NCBI GenBank assembly: GCA_964581465.1
Contig: CAZOOP010000006.1
Span: forward strand, 1-64,000
Direction of reading: 5' to 3'
DNA from: WJMB01 sp964581465
GTDB lineage: Bacteria > RBG-13-66-14
DNA length: 64,000 nt
The position numbers and the translations under genes are program-made. Numbering within the stretch: the stretch's first letter is position 1; the number at the start of each line of letters is the position of its first letter. The notes beneath the pieces were generated by a model. That model did not search any database. It worked only from the letters and a program-made list of their open reading frames with translations, and was not told the origin of the DNA. This document shows positions 25,495 through 34,489 of the stretch, piece after piece.

Positions 25495-25983
25495 CTAATA
25501 GAACTCCAGAATCGCCTCGACCACGTGGATATAGGACTTGTCGCTGCAATACTTGGGGGCGTAGACCTTGAAGTCGTTGGAGCGGTCGCCGTAGCTGACC
25601 TCGATTTCGTAGGTCGACTTGTTGCGGATCTCGACGCTGGAATCGGAGTAGAGCTCCCAGATGTTGTTGGCCTCGAGCACGTCCCAGAGGGGGTAGCCCC
25701 GCCAGGCCGGCAGGTTGACCTCTTCGTGGTCGATGTGACCCAGCTCGTTCTCGGAGAGGTACTCGTAGAGGATATCGCCGTCACCCTTGTACTCGATGGT
25801 CCACTCCTTGTAGCGGATCTCGTTCATCTGGAAGCCGCCGGTGACCCGCATGAAGATGGAGAAAGGCATCAGCGGCTCGCGATCGGCGTACTCGGAGGGA
25901 TCGGGCTGCTTGCGCGGCATGCAGCCGACCAGGGTCAACAGGATCAGGGCCGCGACGAGGGTCAGCAGGATCGTATTGCGCAT
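25495..25983 (-). CDS. Lipoprotein of unknown function (paralogue 1)
   Basis: 162 residues. The signal peptide MRNTILLTLVAALILLTLVGC ends in lipobox LVGC. The body contains FMRVTGGFQMNEIRYKEWTIEYKGDG and, at the end, NDFKVYAPKYCSDKSYIHVVEAILEFY. Both segments match the lipoprotein at 26646-27164 (YMTGGLSEIAARDYIISLEGED; YGFKVYAPRFQADERYGVIVDAIQEFC). The two are diverged paralogues separated by an R1 repeat. No known domain is recognised. Confidence 0.75.
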   Translation of the reverse strand: MRNTILLTLVAALILLTLVGCMPRKQPDPSEYADREPLMPFSIFMRVTGGFQMNEIRYKEWTIEYKGDGDILYEYLSENELGHIDHEEVNLPAWRGYPLWDVLEANNIWELYSDSSVEIRNKSTYEIEVSYGDRSNDFKVYAPKYCSDKSYIHVVEAILEFY

Positions 25984-26045
25984 GGATCGCTCCTCGGATT
26001 GTGGTTAAGCAGGTCGTCGGCCGTCATCGACCGGTGTTTTTCGAA

Positions 26046-26383
26046 GGGATCATCACGGAAGATGAACAACACATTCGCAACTCAGGAAAGCCACAGCGAG
26101 AATGATGCTTGGAGATTAGCCTAGGCGGTGCGATAACCAGCGAAGGCGGATAACGGACGAAGCTGCTAAAGCGAGCAATGGAGCGTCGTCAGCAGGTCCT
26201 CACCCACAGCCTGGTCGGTTGCTGAGCGGAACCAACAGCCTCCGGCTTCCAGCGGAACCAAAGGGAAGCCCAGGAATATCGCCACCTGGCAGTGGGATAA
26301 GAGTAGCGGCGAGTATGAACTATAAAGCAATGAATGATAATCTATTAGCTGGATGAGTCGGTTCTTTTGCGAGTGATAATCCA
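26046..26383 (+). mobile_element. MITE-like repeat family R1, copy B
   Basis: 338 bp from GGGATCATCAC to GTGATAATCCa. The flanks TTTTCGAA (26038-26045) and AATTCGAG (26384-26391) share TTCGA, a decayed 8-bp duplication. It is highly similar to copies A, C and D, including GAACAACACATTCGCAACTC and ATTAGCTGGATGAGTCGG. Confidence 0.85.
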
Positions 26384-26645
26384 AATTCGAGAGGTGTCGG
26401 TCAGCTTGTAGAGATCAAATCAGACGGACCGGAGTCGGCGACAATGCGCCGCCGCGTCGTAGCAAACGAGTTTTTTCATCCACCCATAATCGAGCCGTAA
26501 CAGAGCCGTCGGATAATCAGGTCGCCTTTAGGTCGATATGCCGGGATCCATCGACGTAAAGCCCTGACTGAGAACACGTCGGGGTACTACACTCTCGTAG
26601 GTAGAATCAACTACCAGTGGCGTCAATAGCGAGGGTCGCGCGAGC
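26384..26645. other. Intergenic spacer without recognised features
   Basis: About 260 bp between R1-B and the stop of the second lipoprotein gene. No terminator, gene or repeat is recognised. Confidence 0.35.
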
Positions 26646-27164
26646 TTACTCGGCCGTTCCTTCTGCGGTTTCGTCGGACGTGGTCGCCTCGTCATCGGCC
26701 TCGGAGCTTTCGGTGCAAAACTCCTGGATGGCGTCGACGATCACACCGTAGCGCTCGTCGGCCTGAAAGCGGGGCGCGTAGACCTTGAAGCCGTAGTTGT
26801 ACAGGCCGTCGTTGAGGGTGACCGTGTAGGTAAACTGGTCGGTGATGCCAAGGTAGCCGGCGTTCTCCAGCTCCTCGATGCCGTTTTGCACCAGGAGATT
26901 GTAGAGGGCCTGGAGCTCCTCCCGACCGCGAACGCCCTCGGTGACGCGCAGCGGTCCGGAGAGGGGTTCCTCCTCGATGCTCCAGGAGGCGTCTTCGCCC
27001 TCGAGGCTGATGATATAATCACGGGCGGCGATCTCGGACAGACCGCCGGTCATGTACATGGTGATCTCCAGCTCCTCGGGCAGCTCGCGGCAGCCCGTGA
27101 GGGTCAGGAGAGTCAGAACGGCGGTGGTGATGATTACAAACCACCGGGTAAGGTTGGGAGTCAT
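26646..27164 (-). CDS. Lipoprotein of unknown function (paralogue 2)
   Basis: 172 residues with a signal peptide ending in lipobox LTGC. The mature part matches paralogue 1 at both ends (TGG.. strand pair; FKVYAP...VDAIQEF). A 25-residue acidic/threonine tail (SSEADDEATTSDETAEGTAE) is absent from paralogue 1. Function unknown. The strand and spacing suggest an ancient tandem duplication later split by the mobile repeat at 26046-26383. Confidence 0.72.
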   Translation of the reverse strand: MTPNLTRWFVIITTAVLTLLTLTGCRELPEELEITMYMTGGLSEIAARDYIISLEGEDASWSIEEEPLSGPLRVTEGVRGREELQALYNLLVQNGIEELENAGYLGITDQFTYTVTLNDGLYNYGFKVYAPRFQADERYGVIVDAIQEFCTESSEADDEATTSDETAEGTAE

Positions 27165-27581
27165 GGGTATCCTTGGGGTTCTTCGTTTGGGGGAGCGGAT
27201 GACCGGCTTTGGAAACCAGAAAGCTCTACGGCTGGGGATTGTCGTTCGTATTTGAACAGGTGCAATTAACCGGCGCTTGCCACAGGGGTTTTCCCGAAGG
27301 CATCATGGAGCTTGTTCGGACCAGTTCGGGCTGCCGGGGAGCGGCTTGCTGGACCGCTATGCCCTTCTGGAAATGCGCCGTCCACGGCCGATAGAACGCT
27401 GTGAATACGCTGATCAACTGCTGATATGCTGATAAGTCACTTACCAGCCGATGACAATCCGCCGTCAGGTGGGGGATCGAAGAATGCCGGCGGCGGAAGA
27501 TCCCCCAGCTCGCGCTTCGATTACCCGCCCCTTTTCTACTTGCAGTTTCCTGACAGATACTTGTAACGCATTATAGAATTA

Positions 27582-28220
27582 GCGATCACTAAGCGGCAAC
27601 GGACCGCAGTATTACTGGGTGCCATTTAGACAAAAACAGTTAGAATATTAACAGGTGTGCGCATCGAGCTAGGTGCTCGTGGCAGGTACGTGGATTACCA
27701 GATGCCTTGGCTGCCCGTAGCAACGGCACATACTATAAGGGATCATCACAGAAGATGAACAACACATTCGCAACTCAGGAAAGCCACAGCGAGAATGATG
27801 CTTGGAGATTAGCCTCAGCGGGGCGTCAACCAGCGAGGGCGGATAACGGACGAAGCTGCTAAAGCGAGCAATGGAGCGCCGTCAACAGATCCTTAACCCA
27901 CAGCCTGGTTTAATCCTGAGCGGTACCAACAGCCTCCGGCTTCCGGTTTCCAGCGGAACTCAATGGAAGACGAACTCAATGGAAGACCGGGTTTAGCGCC
28001 GTCATGCATTGGTATGACAATGCAACGGTATGATAGTGGCGGCGACTATGAGCTATAAAGCGTTGAATGACAGTCTATTAGCTGGATGAGTCGGTTCCGG
28101 TGCGAGTGATAATCCCTACTATAATTATGCTTGAAGCCGTTGGCCTTGTCGCAACCGCTTTTTCGAAGGAGGTCGGAGTTTCGTGTTGGACTGAGCTGGT
28201 CCGCAATCGTGTGTGATGCC
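27582..28220 (-). mobile_element. R3 copy C (reverse), inserted in R2 and split by R1
   Basis: Left end GCGATCACTAAGCGGCAACGG and right end CGTGTGTGATGCC are the two R3 termini in reverse orientation. The flanks TAGAATTA (27574-27581) and TAAAACTA (28221-28228) agree at 6 of 8, both differences being transitions, as expected of an ageing target duplication inside R2. Confidence 0.75.
27739..28116 (+). mobile_element. MITE-like repeat family R1, copy C, with perfect 8-bp target duplication
   Basis: 378 bp from GGGATCATCAC to GTGATAATCCC, flanked by identical TACTATAA (27731-27738 and 28117-28124). It is longer than other copies because of a small internal duplication (GAACTCAATGGAAGAC twice near 27957-27990). 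It lies inside R3 copy C. Confidence 0.92.
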
Positions 28221-28286
28221 TAAAACTATCACAGGATACGCCACAGGATACAATCATGATCGGGTCCGAAGAGGGTATCCGATCCC

Positions 28287-28681
28287 TTGGCAGCTGCATA
28301 ATCGTTGAGCCCTACAGCAAAATGGGATGGACAAGGCGGCAGTGACGGCCCAGCCCCAATAACCGATCGAATAGCTACTCGAAACAGCGGTCCTGGAACA
28401 TCGCATCAGCGTCGTGTTGCCCCCTTGTCTATACGGGTCGCCAGTCAACCAGCCGGACCCCGCCGCTTAGCGGATCGTTTCAATGGATCGATCCCGAATG
28501 CCTCCGGCATGGCCGGGAAGCGACGGATGACCGCGCCTAAACACCTGATCATTCAGTCTGGAAGTGGGAGAAACCGGTTCTGTTTCAGGTGAAGTCCCCG
28601 CGCTCTCAGTCCTTCGAGTAACACGCTCTTGGAACGCCGTGCCGACGAAGAGGACATATCGGTGAAAGGTTCGGACGAACA
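28287..28681. other. Intergenic region before the YkgJ-like gene
   Basis: About 395 bp without a supported gene. No clear promoter pair, hairpin terminator or further copy of the R families is seen. Confidence 0.35.
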
Positions 28682-29128
28682 ATGAGCAAAAGGCCCTGGT
28701 ACGCCCCCCGGGGGCTGCGCTTCGCTTGCCGTCCCGGCTGCGCCCACTGCTGCCGCGGCGAGCCCGGCGTGGTCTACGTCACACGGTCCGAGCGCCGACG
28801 GATGGCCGAGCATCTGGGGCTGGAGGAGGACGAGTTCCGCCGTCGACACTGCCGCCGGGTCGGGCTCAACCGCTGGTCGCTGCGCGAGCGAGTCGACGGC
28901 GATTGTGTTTTCCTGGATCCTCACAGCGGCCGCTGCGGTGTTTACCAGGTCCGGCCGAGTCAGTGTCGCAGCTATCCCTTTTGGCCCAGCATCCTGGCCG
29001 ACCAGGCCTCCTGGGAGGGGGAGAAGCTCAACTGTCCGGGGATCGGCCGAGGCCGGCTGTTCACTCCCGGAGAGATCCGTCGGCTGAGCCGCTCCGCCGA
29101 CGGCGCGACGGATCATGAGGGCTGGTGA
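28682..29128 (+). CDS. YkgJ-family cysteine-cluster protein
   Basis: 148 residues of the YkgJ (CxxCxxCC zinc/iron-chelating) family. Cysteines appear in order: CRPGCAHCC (residues about 16-24), then GDCVFLD, GRCGVYQVRPSQCRSYPFWP, and NCPGIGRG near the end. The R-P-x-x-C-R-x-[YF]-P-[FW] block is the family signature. Members are thought to bind an iron-sulfur cluster or zinc; the reaction is unknown. It stands alone. Confidence 0.85.
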   Translation: MSKRPWYAPRGLRFACRPGCAHCCRGEPGVVYVTRSERRRMAEHLGLEEDEFRRRHCRRVGLNRWSLRERVDGDCVFLDPHSGRCGVYQVRPSQCRSYPFWPSILADQASWEGEKLNCPGIGRGRLFTPGEIRRLSRSADGATDHEGW

Positions 29129-29154
29129 AAGGGCCTCGCCGTCGGAATCCTCAA

Positions 29155-29196
29155 GCGAGAAGCCGGAAGCGAGAAGCTGGAAGCGAGAAGCCGGAA
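29155..29196 (+). repeat. 14-bp tandem repeat, three units
   Basis: GCGAGAAGCYGGAA occurs three times head to tail just after the YkgJ-like stop. The middle unit differs by one base. It is non-coding and its role is unknown. Confidence 0.7.
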
Positions 29197-29302
29197 GTCG
29201 TCTCCACCATTATAAACCTTTACTTGTCGAATGCCCAACGTGGAGCAAATCGCCCTCTCGGTGAAGATAACGAACCACCCGTCGACGGACTGTTTATGCG
29301 GA

Positions 29303-29959
29303 TCAGCGGCCCTCCAGCGGTTTGGCGGGGGGCCGTTTGAGGTAGAGGGGCCGGGCAGCGAGGGGATCGAGCCGCGCATCGTCTTCGATTCGCATCAGCG
29401 TCGCCTCGGCCAGGGGGCGGGGTCGCAGGGTAGCGAAGCCCTTTAGGAGCCGCTCCGGGGCCAGTCGCTCCGAGAGGGATTCGGGGATCAGTCCCAGGTA
29501 AACCTCGGCCGGGCGTTGTTCCAGCAGCAGGTCGAGGTTCATCAGCGCCGGTTCCTCCAGGGGCTCGCCACCGCGAAAGCGCCGCACGTAAACGAGCCCG
29601 CGCCCGGCGCCGAGGAGCGCGCCCACGGTCTCCTCCGGGCACAAGCGTTCCCGGGCGGCGTGGTGCAGTACGCTCAGGCTGTCCAGGCCGAGCAGGGCCG
29701 CGCCCGAGGCCTCGACAAGAGCCAGGGCGGCGGCCAGGCCGACACGGATGCCGGTGAAGGAGCCCGGACCGAGACAGACGGCCACGTAAGCAAGGTCCCG
29801 CGCCGACAGGCCGCCCCGCTCCAGACAGTGACGCGCCGCCGGCAGCAGGCCGCGTCCGCCGGTAACCTCGGGTGGGTACTCCTCTACATGAACGGCGTCG
29901 TCGCTGATAAGACATGCTCCGCCGCCGCGGGTCGCGCAGGCCAGGGCCAACAGCTTCAT
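29303..29959 (-). CDS. tsaB: tRNA threonylcarbamoyladenosine biosynthesis protein TsaB
   Basis: 218 residues from the ATG at 29959. It is the inactive ASKHA partner of TsaD in t6A37 tRNA modification. Typical segments are LALACATRGGGACLI, LLPAARHCLERGGLSARDLAYVAVCLGPGSFTGIRVGLAAALAL (the strongly conserved GPGSFTG-R-G block) and LLGLDSLSVLHHAA. The start overlaps the tsaE stop by ATGA, so the pair is translationally coupled. tsaD is not in the window. Confidence 0.93.
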   Translation of the reverse strand: MKLLALACATRGGGACLISDDAVHVEEYPPEVTGGRGLLPAARHCLERGGLSARDLAYVAVCLGPGSFTGIRVGLAAALALVEASGAALLGLDSLSVLHHAARERLCPEETVGALLGAGRGLVYVRRFRGGEPLEEPALMNLDLLLEQRPAEVYLGLIPESLSERLAPERLLKGFATLRPRPLAEATLMRIEDDARLDPLAARPLYLKRPPAKPLEGR

Positions 29960-30432
29960 CGGAAGTCCTCGGGAAAGGGCGCGGCCAACAGGTGGGAGGG
30001 GCCGTCGGGCGAACAGCGCAGGCTGATCTCCCGGCCCGTCGCCGGTGGGACGGCGAAATCCAGCTCGATCGACAGCGATACAACGGAGAAGACCGCGCGT
30101 TCGGGCCACTCCACGGCCAGGACGCCCTCAGGTCCGGGCAGTTCATCGAGTCCCAACTGGGCCGCCTCCTCTTCCTCGCCGCCCAGACGGTAGAGGTCGG
30201 CGTGGTGCAGGGTAAGGCGGCCGCGCAGGCGGCGGATGAGCTGGAAGGTCGGGCTGCGCACACCGCGATGAATCCCCAAACCCGCTCCCAGACCGCGCAC
30301 CAGCGTGGTCTTGCCCGCTCCCAGGGGGCCGCTGAGCAGCAGCGTCTCGCCACCGCGGCAGCGCGCGCCGAGCAGACGCCCCAGGGTGAGGGCGGCGGCG
30401 ACATCGGGCAGACGGCGGCGCAGTTCGATCAT
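29956..30432 (-). CDS. tsaE: tRNA threonylcarbamoyladenosine biosynthesis ATPase TsaE
   Basis: 158 residues from the ATG at 30432. It is the P-loop ATPase of the TsaBDE complex. The Walker A motif is LLLSGPLGAGKTTLVRGLGAGLG, followed by VRSPTFQLIRRL and the HADLYRLGGEEEEAAQLGLDE block; VLAVEWPER supplies the family W-P/E motif. It overlaps both the upstream membrane-protein stop and the downstream tsaB start by four bases (ATGA). Confidence 0.94.
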   Translation of the reverse strand: MIELRRRLPDVAAALTLGRLLGARCRGGETLLLSGPLGAGKTTLVRGLGAGLGIHRGVRSPTFQLIRRLRGRLTLHHADLYRLGGEEEEAAQLGLDELPGPEGVLAVEWPERAVFSVVSLSIELDFAVPPATGREISLRCSPDGPSHLLAAPFPEDFR

Positions 30433-32312
30433 TTGAAGTACCACAATGAGCCCAGAGCCAGGCTGGAATCGCTTTCCAGACCCTTGAAGGTGATGATGAC
30501 CAGGGGTTGGCCCGGAATTATCCGCACCATCAGCTCGTTCCACCTCTGCGGCTCGACCTCGTGGAACTCCGAGCCGCCCTGTGTCTCGCTGCGGACCTCC
30601 AGCTCCGGCGTGTTCCGGTAACAGAAGCGCAGGCAGACCAGGGTCGTTTCCTGGGGTAGGGCGAGCTCGAGGCGCAGAGCGTCGGCGTTCTCGAAAACCA
30701 GGCAGGTGTCGGCCACCTCCGCGCGTCGCCCGGCGATGACCTGATCATGGACGATCAGTTCCCAGCGCGGTCGAACCCCGGCCAGGGTGTCGAAAGCCAC
30801 CTGTTGAAGAGCGTCGGAATCGCCGCCGAGTTCGATGAACTCGAGCAGGCGCCGCCCCTGCAGGGCTTCGATTACCGACGGCGTCCAGAGACCGAAGCGC
30901 CGCTCCAGGGGCACCCAGTCCAGCCGCCAGAGGCCGCGTTCGCCATCGCCGTCCTCCAGTACCAGGGCGGCCAGGGGGTTGGCGGCTATCTCCTCGTGGA
31001 TTCCGGGTTCGCTGACCAGGTAGCCGGGTCGGCGAAAGCGGGGGTCCATGGCGCGATCTTCAAGGACCGTGGCGATGACGCGCGGGTACTCGCTGATCCT
31101 CGGCGGTAGGGCGCCGGAGAGATCGGCGACACGCAGGCCGCCATGCTGCAAATACAGCCCCGGGTGGAGGGTGGCCACACAACTGCGCTCCGGCAGCAGG
31201 TCCGCTGCGCGTCGCTGAAAATCGACGGCGCCCTCGGGGACGGCGTCGGATTCGAAGGCGAGCAGCCCCGGAACCACCATCAGCGACGCCGCGGCCCCGG
31301 CGATCAGGCGCCGCCGTCGTCCCCCCGTCCGTTGAGCGCTCCAGATAACCACCGCCGTGACCACCAGGGGGCTCAACCAAAGCAGGATCAGACCATCGCC
31401 GCGCATCACCAACCCGCCCAGAGCCAGGGCGATTACCAGCATCGCAGCCGAGAGGCGCCAGCGCATCCGGGGAACGGCGAAGCCCACCGTCAAGGCTACG
31501 GTAATCATGCCGATCACCGAGCCACCCAGATTGCGCACCAGGGAATGGGGCAAGGCCAGCACCAAACCCAGGCGCTCCACCGCCCGGCCGCCCGGGGCGT
31601 CGGCGAGCGGCGTCAGGACGTCCTCCAGCGGCGGCGCGCCCCAGGCCGTGCGGGCCAGCAGGGCCCTTACCACAGCCAGGGCGCAGGGAATCAGCAGCCA
31701 GAACAGCCGGGGGCTCAACTGTTCGCCCTTGAGCGAGTCCACGGCGGGCACGGCGGCGCAGATGGCCAGAGCGGCGAACATCCCGGCGTAGGTCGTCAGC
31801 GTCAGCAGGATCACGGGCGGCACGACCACGGCGATGCGCCGCTCCAGGATACCGCAGACGGCCCAGGCCAACAACAATGCCGGCAGGGCCTGGGGATCGC
31901 CGCCGAGGACGGAGCCCACAAGGGGCGCGCAGACCAGCGCCGCGGCGACGGCGATGGCCGAGACGCGTTCCTCGGCGCCCAGCAGGCGGGCCAGGCGTCG
32001 CAGGACCAACAGCCAGCCCAGCAGCAGCAGGGCGTTGAGCAGGTGCAGGCTCCAGCGCGCCCCGGCTTTACCGCCCAACAGGCGGCCCAGGGCCAGCGGA
32101 AAGACTTGCAGCGGATCGGCGGCGGCGTCGCTGGAGGGGTCCTCGGGGTTGATCCGCAAGGACTCCCCGGCCGCCAACTGACCGGCGTAGTGCAGTTGCA
32201 GGCGGGCGGTGTCGTGCAGACCCCCGCCGGCGAGATGCCAGACGAGAACCACCAGGGCCCAGAGCAGGATCAGCCCCGCCGTCAACCAGCGCTTACGTTT
32301 CTCGGTTTCCAT
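30429..32312 (-). CDS. Polytopic membrane protein, possible GT-C glycosyltransferase-like
   Basis: 627 residues from the ATG at 32312 (METEKRKRW). About ten hydrophobic helices occupy residues 10-390, followed by a soluble C-terminal region of about 240 residues (CVATLHPGLYLQHGG, LVLEDGDGERGLWRLDWVPLERRFGLWTPSVIEALQGRR). The layout resembles GT-C enzymes that use polyprenyl-linked sugars. The usual acidic pair after the first helix is replaced by HDTARLQLHYAGQLAAGESL, so activity is uncertain. It overlaps mazG by 20 bp and tsaE by 4 bp, so it is part of the mazG-tsaE-tsaB operon. Confidence 0.65.
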   Translation of the reverse strand: METEKRKRWLTAGLILLWALVVLVWHLAGGGLHDTARLQLHYAGQLAAGESLRINPEDPSSDAAADPLQVFPLALGRLLGGKAGARWSLHLLNALLLLGWLLVLRRLARLLGAEERVSAIAVAAALVCAPLVGSVLGGDPQALPALLLAWAVCGILERRIAVVVPPVILLTLTTYAGMFAALAICAAVPAVDSLKGEQLSPRLFWLLIPCALAVVRALLARTAWGAPPLEDVLTPLADAPGGRAVERLGLVLALPHSLVRNLGGSVIGMITVALTVGFAVPRMRWRLSAAMLVIALALGGLVMRGDGLILLWLSPLVVTAVVIWSAQRTGGRRRRLIAGAAASLMVVPGLLAFESDAVPEGAVDFQRRAADLLPERSCVATLHPGLYLQHGGLRVADLSGALPPRISEYPRVIATVLEDRAMDPRFRRPGYLVSEPGIHEEIAANPLAALVLEDGDGERGLWRLDWVPLERRFGLWTPSVIEALQGRRLLEFIELGGDSDALQQVAFDTLAGVRPRWELIVHDQVIAGRRAEVADTCLVFENADALRLELALPQETTLVCLRFCYRNTPELEVRSETQGGSEFHEVEPQRWNELMVRIIPGQPLVIITFKGLESDSSLALGSLWYFK

Positions 32313-33111
32313 CGTCTCGTTTGGCTCGCCGCCAGGCCTCGTCCAGCTCCGCGAAACCGCAGTCGTTGAAGCGCCGCCCGCGGGCGACCAGTTCACTTTC
32401 CATCCGGCGGATCCGCCGGCGGAACTTCTCCAGGGTGCGCCGCAGGGCCAGGCCCGGGTCGATCTCCAGGAAGCGACCCAGGTTGGCCACGGTGAACAGC
32501 AGATCGCCCAGCTCGTCTTCGATCTCGGCTCGCCCGCCCCGCTTCACACTCTCACGCAGCTCGGCGAACTCCTCCTCGATCTTGCCCAGCACCCCGGCGA
32601 TATCGGGCCAGTCGAAGCGGTAGTGGGCGGCCTTCTCGGCCAGGCGGACCGCGAGTAGCAAGGGCGGCGTCTTGGGCGGGACGCGCTCCAGGGCCCGGGT
32701 CAGCGGCAGGGGCGGTTCCGCGCCCTCGGCCGCCTCCTCGCCATGCTTGATCTTCTCCCAGTTGCGGATGACCGCCTCGGCGTCCTCGAGCTCGGGGCCG
32801 TCCTTGGCGAAGACATGGGGGTGACGGCAACGCATCTTGGCTCTGGCGGCCACCAGGGCGTCTTCCAGGCTGAAGCGACCCTCACGACGGGCCAGCAGAC
32901 CGATGAAACAGGCCACGTAGATGACGTCGCCCAGCTCCTCGGTCATCTCGTCAGCTTCGCCCGTAGCAACGGCGTCGTAGAACTCGTAGGCCTCTTCGAT
33001 CAGGTAGCGCGCCGTGGTCTCCACACTCTGAGCGCGGTCCCAGGCGCAGCCGTCGGGCGACAGCAGCGTCTCCAGGGTCCGTAGCAGCTCCTCGTAGGCC
33101 TTGGCCGTCAC
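32293..33111 (-). CDS. mazG: Nucleoside triphosphate pyrophosphohydrolase MazG
   Basis: 272 residues with two MazG domains. The first holds CAWDRAQSVETTARYLIEEAYEFYDAV and EELGDVIYVACFI with the EExxE / ExxD metal sites. The second holds KIEEEFAELRESVKRGGRAEIEDELGDLLFTVANLGRFL. It hydrolyses non-canonical NTPs to NMP and pyrophosphate. The GTG at 33111 is preceded by AAGGAAG at ideal spacing; an ATG at 33135 is possible but has no such site. Confidence 0.93.
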   Translation of the reverse strand: MTAKAYEELLRTLETLLSPDGCAWDRAQSVETTARYLIEEAYEFYDAVATGEADEMTEELGDVIYVACFIGLLARREGRFSLEDALVAARAKMRCRHPHVFAKDGPELEDAEAVIRNWEKIKHGEEAAEGAEPPLPLTRALERVPPKTPPLLLAVRLAEKAAHYRFDWPDIAGVLGKIEEEFAELRESVKRGGRAEIEDELGDLLFTVANLGRFLEIDPGLALRRTLEKFRRRIRRMESELVARGRRFNDCGFAELDEAWRRAKRDDGNRET

Positions 33112-33355
33112 AGATATCTTCCTTGTCAGTGCCATACGGCGCCTGGATGCGAGACGACGCCGTTGGATCGCGGCCCCTGGGCCCCGAGCATTTTTGCGGT
33201 TGAGCGCCCTTTGTCGCTTCGCGCCGGTGGGCGCGGCGGTTCCGTCTGGGTCCTCCCGCGCAGTTCCGGGAACCACCCGCGGCGTGTCGGATGGGTCCGC
33301 TTCGGACGACGCGGCGAGTATACGGGGGCGCCCGGCGGGGTGTCAATCCACCGCG

Positions 33356-33384
33356 TTGACCCCGCGCCCGGCCTGTGCTACGCT
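33356..33384 (+). promoter_or_regulatory. Candidate sigma-70 promoter of pfkA
   Basis: TTGACC (33356-33361), 17-bp spacer, TACGCT (33379-33384), preceded by TGTGC. It would give a leader of about 120 nt before the CTG start at 33510. Confidence 0.6.
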
Positions 33385-33509
33385 AGCTCAATCATTCCAG
33401 CGAACGATTGCCGCTCTGCGGCGGCGCTCAGGCGGGCTCCCTCTCTCAGCGCCTCCGCCGGGCGTCGGAGCCGAACGTTCTCGAAGCTGACTCGGCAACG
33501 GAGGTCGAG

Positions 33510-34478
33510 CTGAAGATCGTCGTCTTGACATCGGGCGGCGACGCGCCGGGGATGAACGCCGCGGTGCGCGCCGTGGTCCGCTCCGGGCTCCACCGGGGCT
33601 GGGAGGTCCAGGGGGCACTCAACGGCTACCGGGGCCTGCTTGACGGCGAGCTGCGCCACCTGGTCAGCCGCGACGTCGGCGGAATCATCGACCGCGGCGG
33701 CACCTTCCTGGGCACCTCGCGCTGCCCGGAGTTCCAAGAAAACGAAGCGCGAAGAACGCTTTACGATCGCCTGGTCCGGCAGGGTGTCGAAGGACTGGTG
33801 GTTATCGGCGGCAATGGCTCGCTGGCCGGAGCCCACGATGTGGCCGTGGAGAGCCCCCTGAGCGTGGTCGGCGTGCCGGCCTCGATCGACAACGACCTCT
33901 ACGGCTCCGACAACTCCATCGGCTTCGACACGGCGGTCAACACGGCCCTGGACTCCGTGGACCGCCTGCGCCAGACCGCCGACAGCCACCACCGCATCTT
34001 CGTCGTCGAGGTGATGGGGCGCGAATGCGGCTCCCTGGCCCTCGAGGTGGCCCTGGCCGGAGGAGCGGAAGCGGCCGTCGTCCCCGAGGTTCCCGAAAGC
34101 GGGAACCTGGAGGAACTGGCCGCCCGTCTGGTCCGTAACCTGAAGGTGGGGCGCAAGAAGTCCGCCGTGGTCCTGCTGGCCGAAGGCGCCGGCGAGGCGC
34201 CCGATCTTACCGCCCGGCTGGCCGAACTGACCGGGCTGGAGTGCCGGGCCACCATCCTGGGGCACATCCAGCGCGGTGGCGCTCCGACCTCCTATGACCG
34301 CAACCTGGCCTCGCGCTTGGGCGCGGCGGCGACTACAGTCCTCGTCGAGGGCCGAAGCGACGTGATGGTGGGTCTGGTGGCCAACCGGCTGGTCGAAACA
34401 CCCCTGGTCGAGGTGTTGGCTCACGAACATCGTTTCAACCACGAGGAATACAAACTGCTCAGCGTCCTGAGCATTTAA
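33510..34478 (+). CDS. pfkA: 6-phosphofructokinase, with a CTG start codon
   Basis: 322-residue PfkA. The best start is CTG at 33510: it follows GGAGGT at 4 bases and gives MKIVVLTSGGDAPGMN, exactly the family N-terminus. The only upstream alternative (TTG at 33408) has no ribosome site and adds 34 unrelated residues. The active site is present: PASIDND with D127 as base, EVMGREC and LGHIQRGGAPTSYDR. GGNGS at 100-104 has asparagine where bacterial ATP-PFKs usually have the Mg-binding aspartate (GGDGS), and PPi enzymes have GGDDS. Phosphoryl donor preference is therefore worth testing. A bactofilin gene follows at 11 bp. Confidence 0.9.
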   Translation: MKIVVLTSGGDAPGMNAAVRAVVRSGLHRGWEVQGALNGYRGLLDGELRHLVSRDVGGIIDRGGTFLGTSRCPEFQENEARRTLYDRLVRQGVEGLVVIGGNGSLAGAHDVAVESPLSVVGVPASIDNDLYGSDNSIGFDTAVNTALDSVDRLRQTADSHHRIFVVEVMGRECGSLALEVALAGGAEAAVVPEVPESGNLEELAARLVRNLKVGRKKSAVVLLAEGAGEAPDLTARLAELTGLECRATILGHIQRGGAPTSYDRNLASRLGAAATTVLVEGRSDVMVGLVANRLVETPLVEVLAHEHRFNHEEYKLLSVLSI

Positions 34479-34489
34479 CCGGGATAACC

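Larger units (their letters stand above)
27299..28286 (+). mobile_element. R2 copy e, interrupted by R3, itself interrupted by R1
   Basis: The outer element starts GGCATCATGG at 27299 and runs to 27581. It resumes at 28221 with CTATCACAGGATAC...CATGATCGGGTCCG and ends TCCGATCCC at 28286. The break holds an R3 copy (27582-28220), which itself holds an R1 copy (27739-28116). Order of arrival by nesting: R2, then R3, then R1. The R2 parts are the most diverged and R1 the least. Confidence 0.75.

Noticed and set aside
26046..28116. CRISPR array
   Set aside because: The repeats are about 340-380 bp mobile elements with target duplications, not short evenly spaced repeats.
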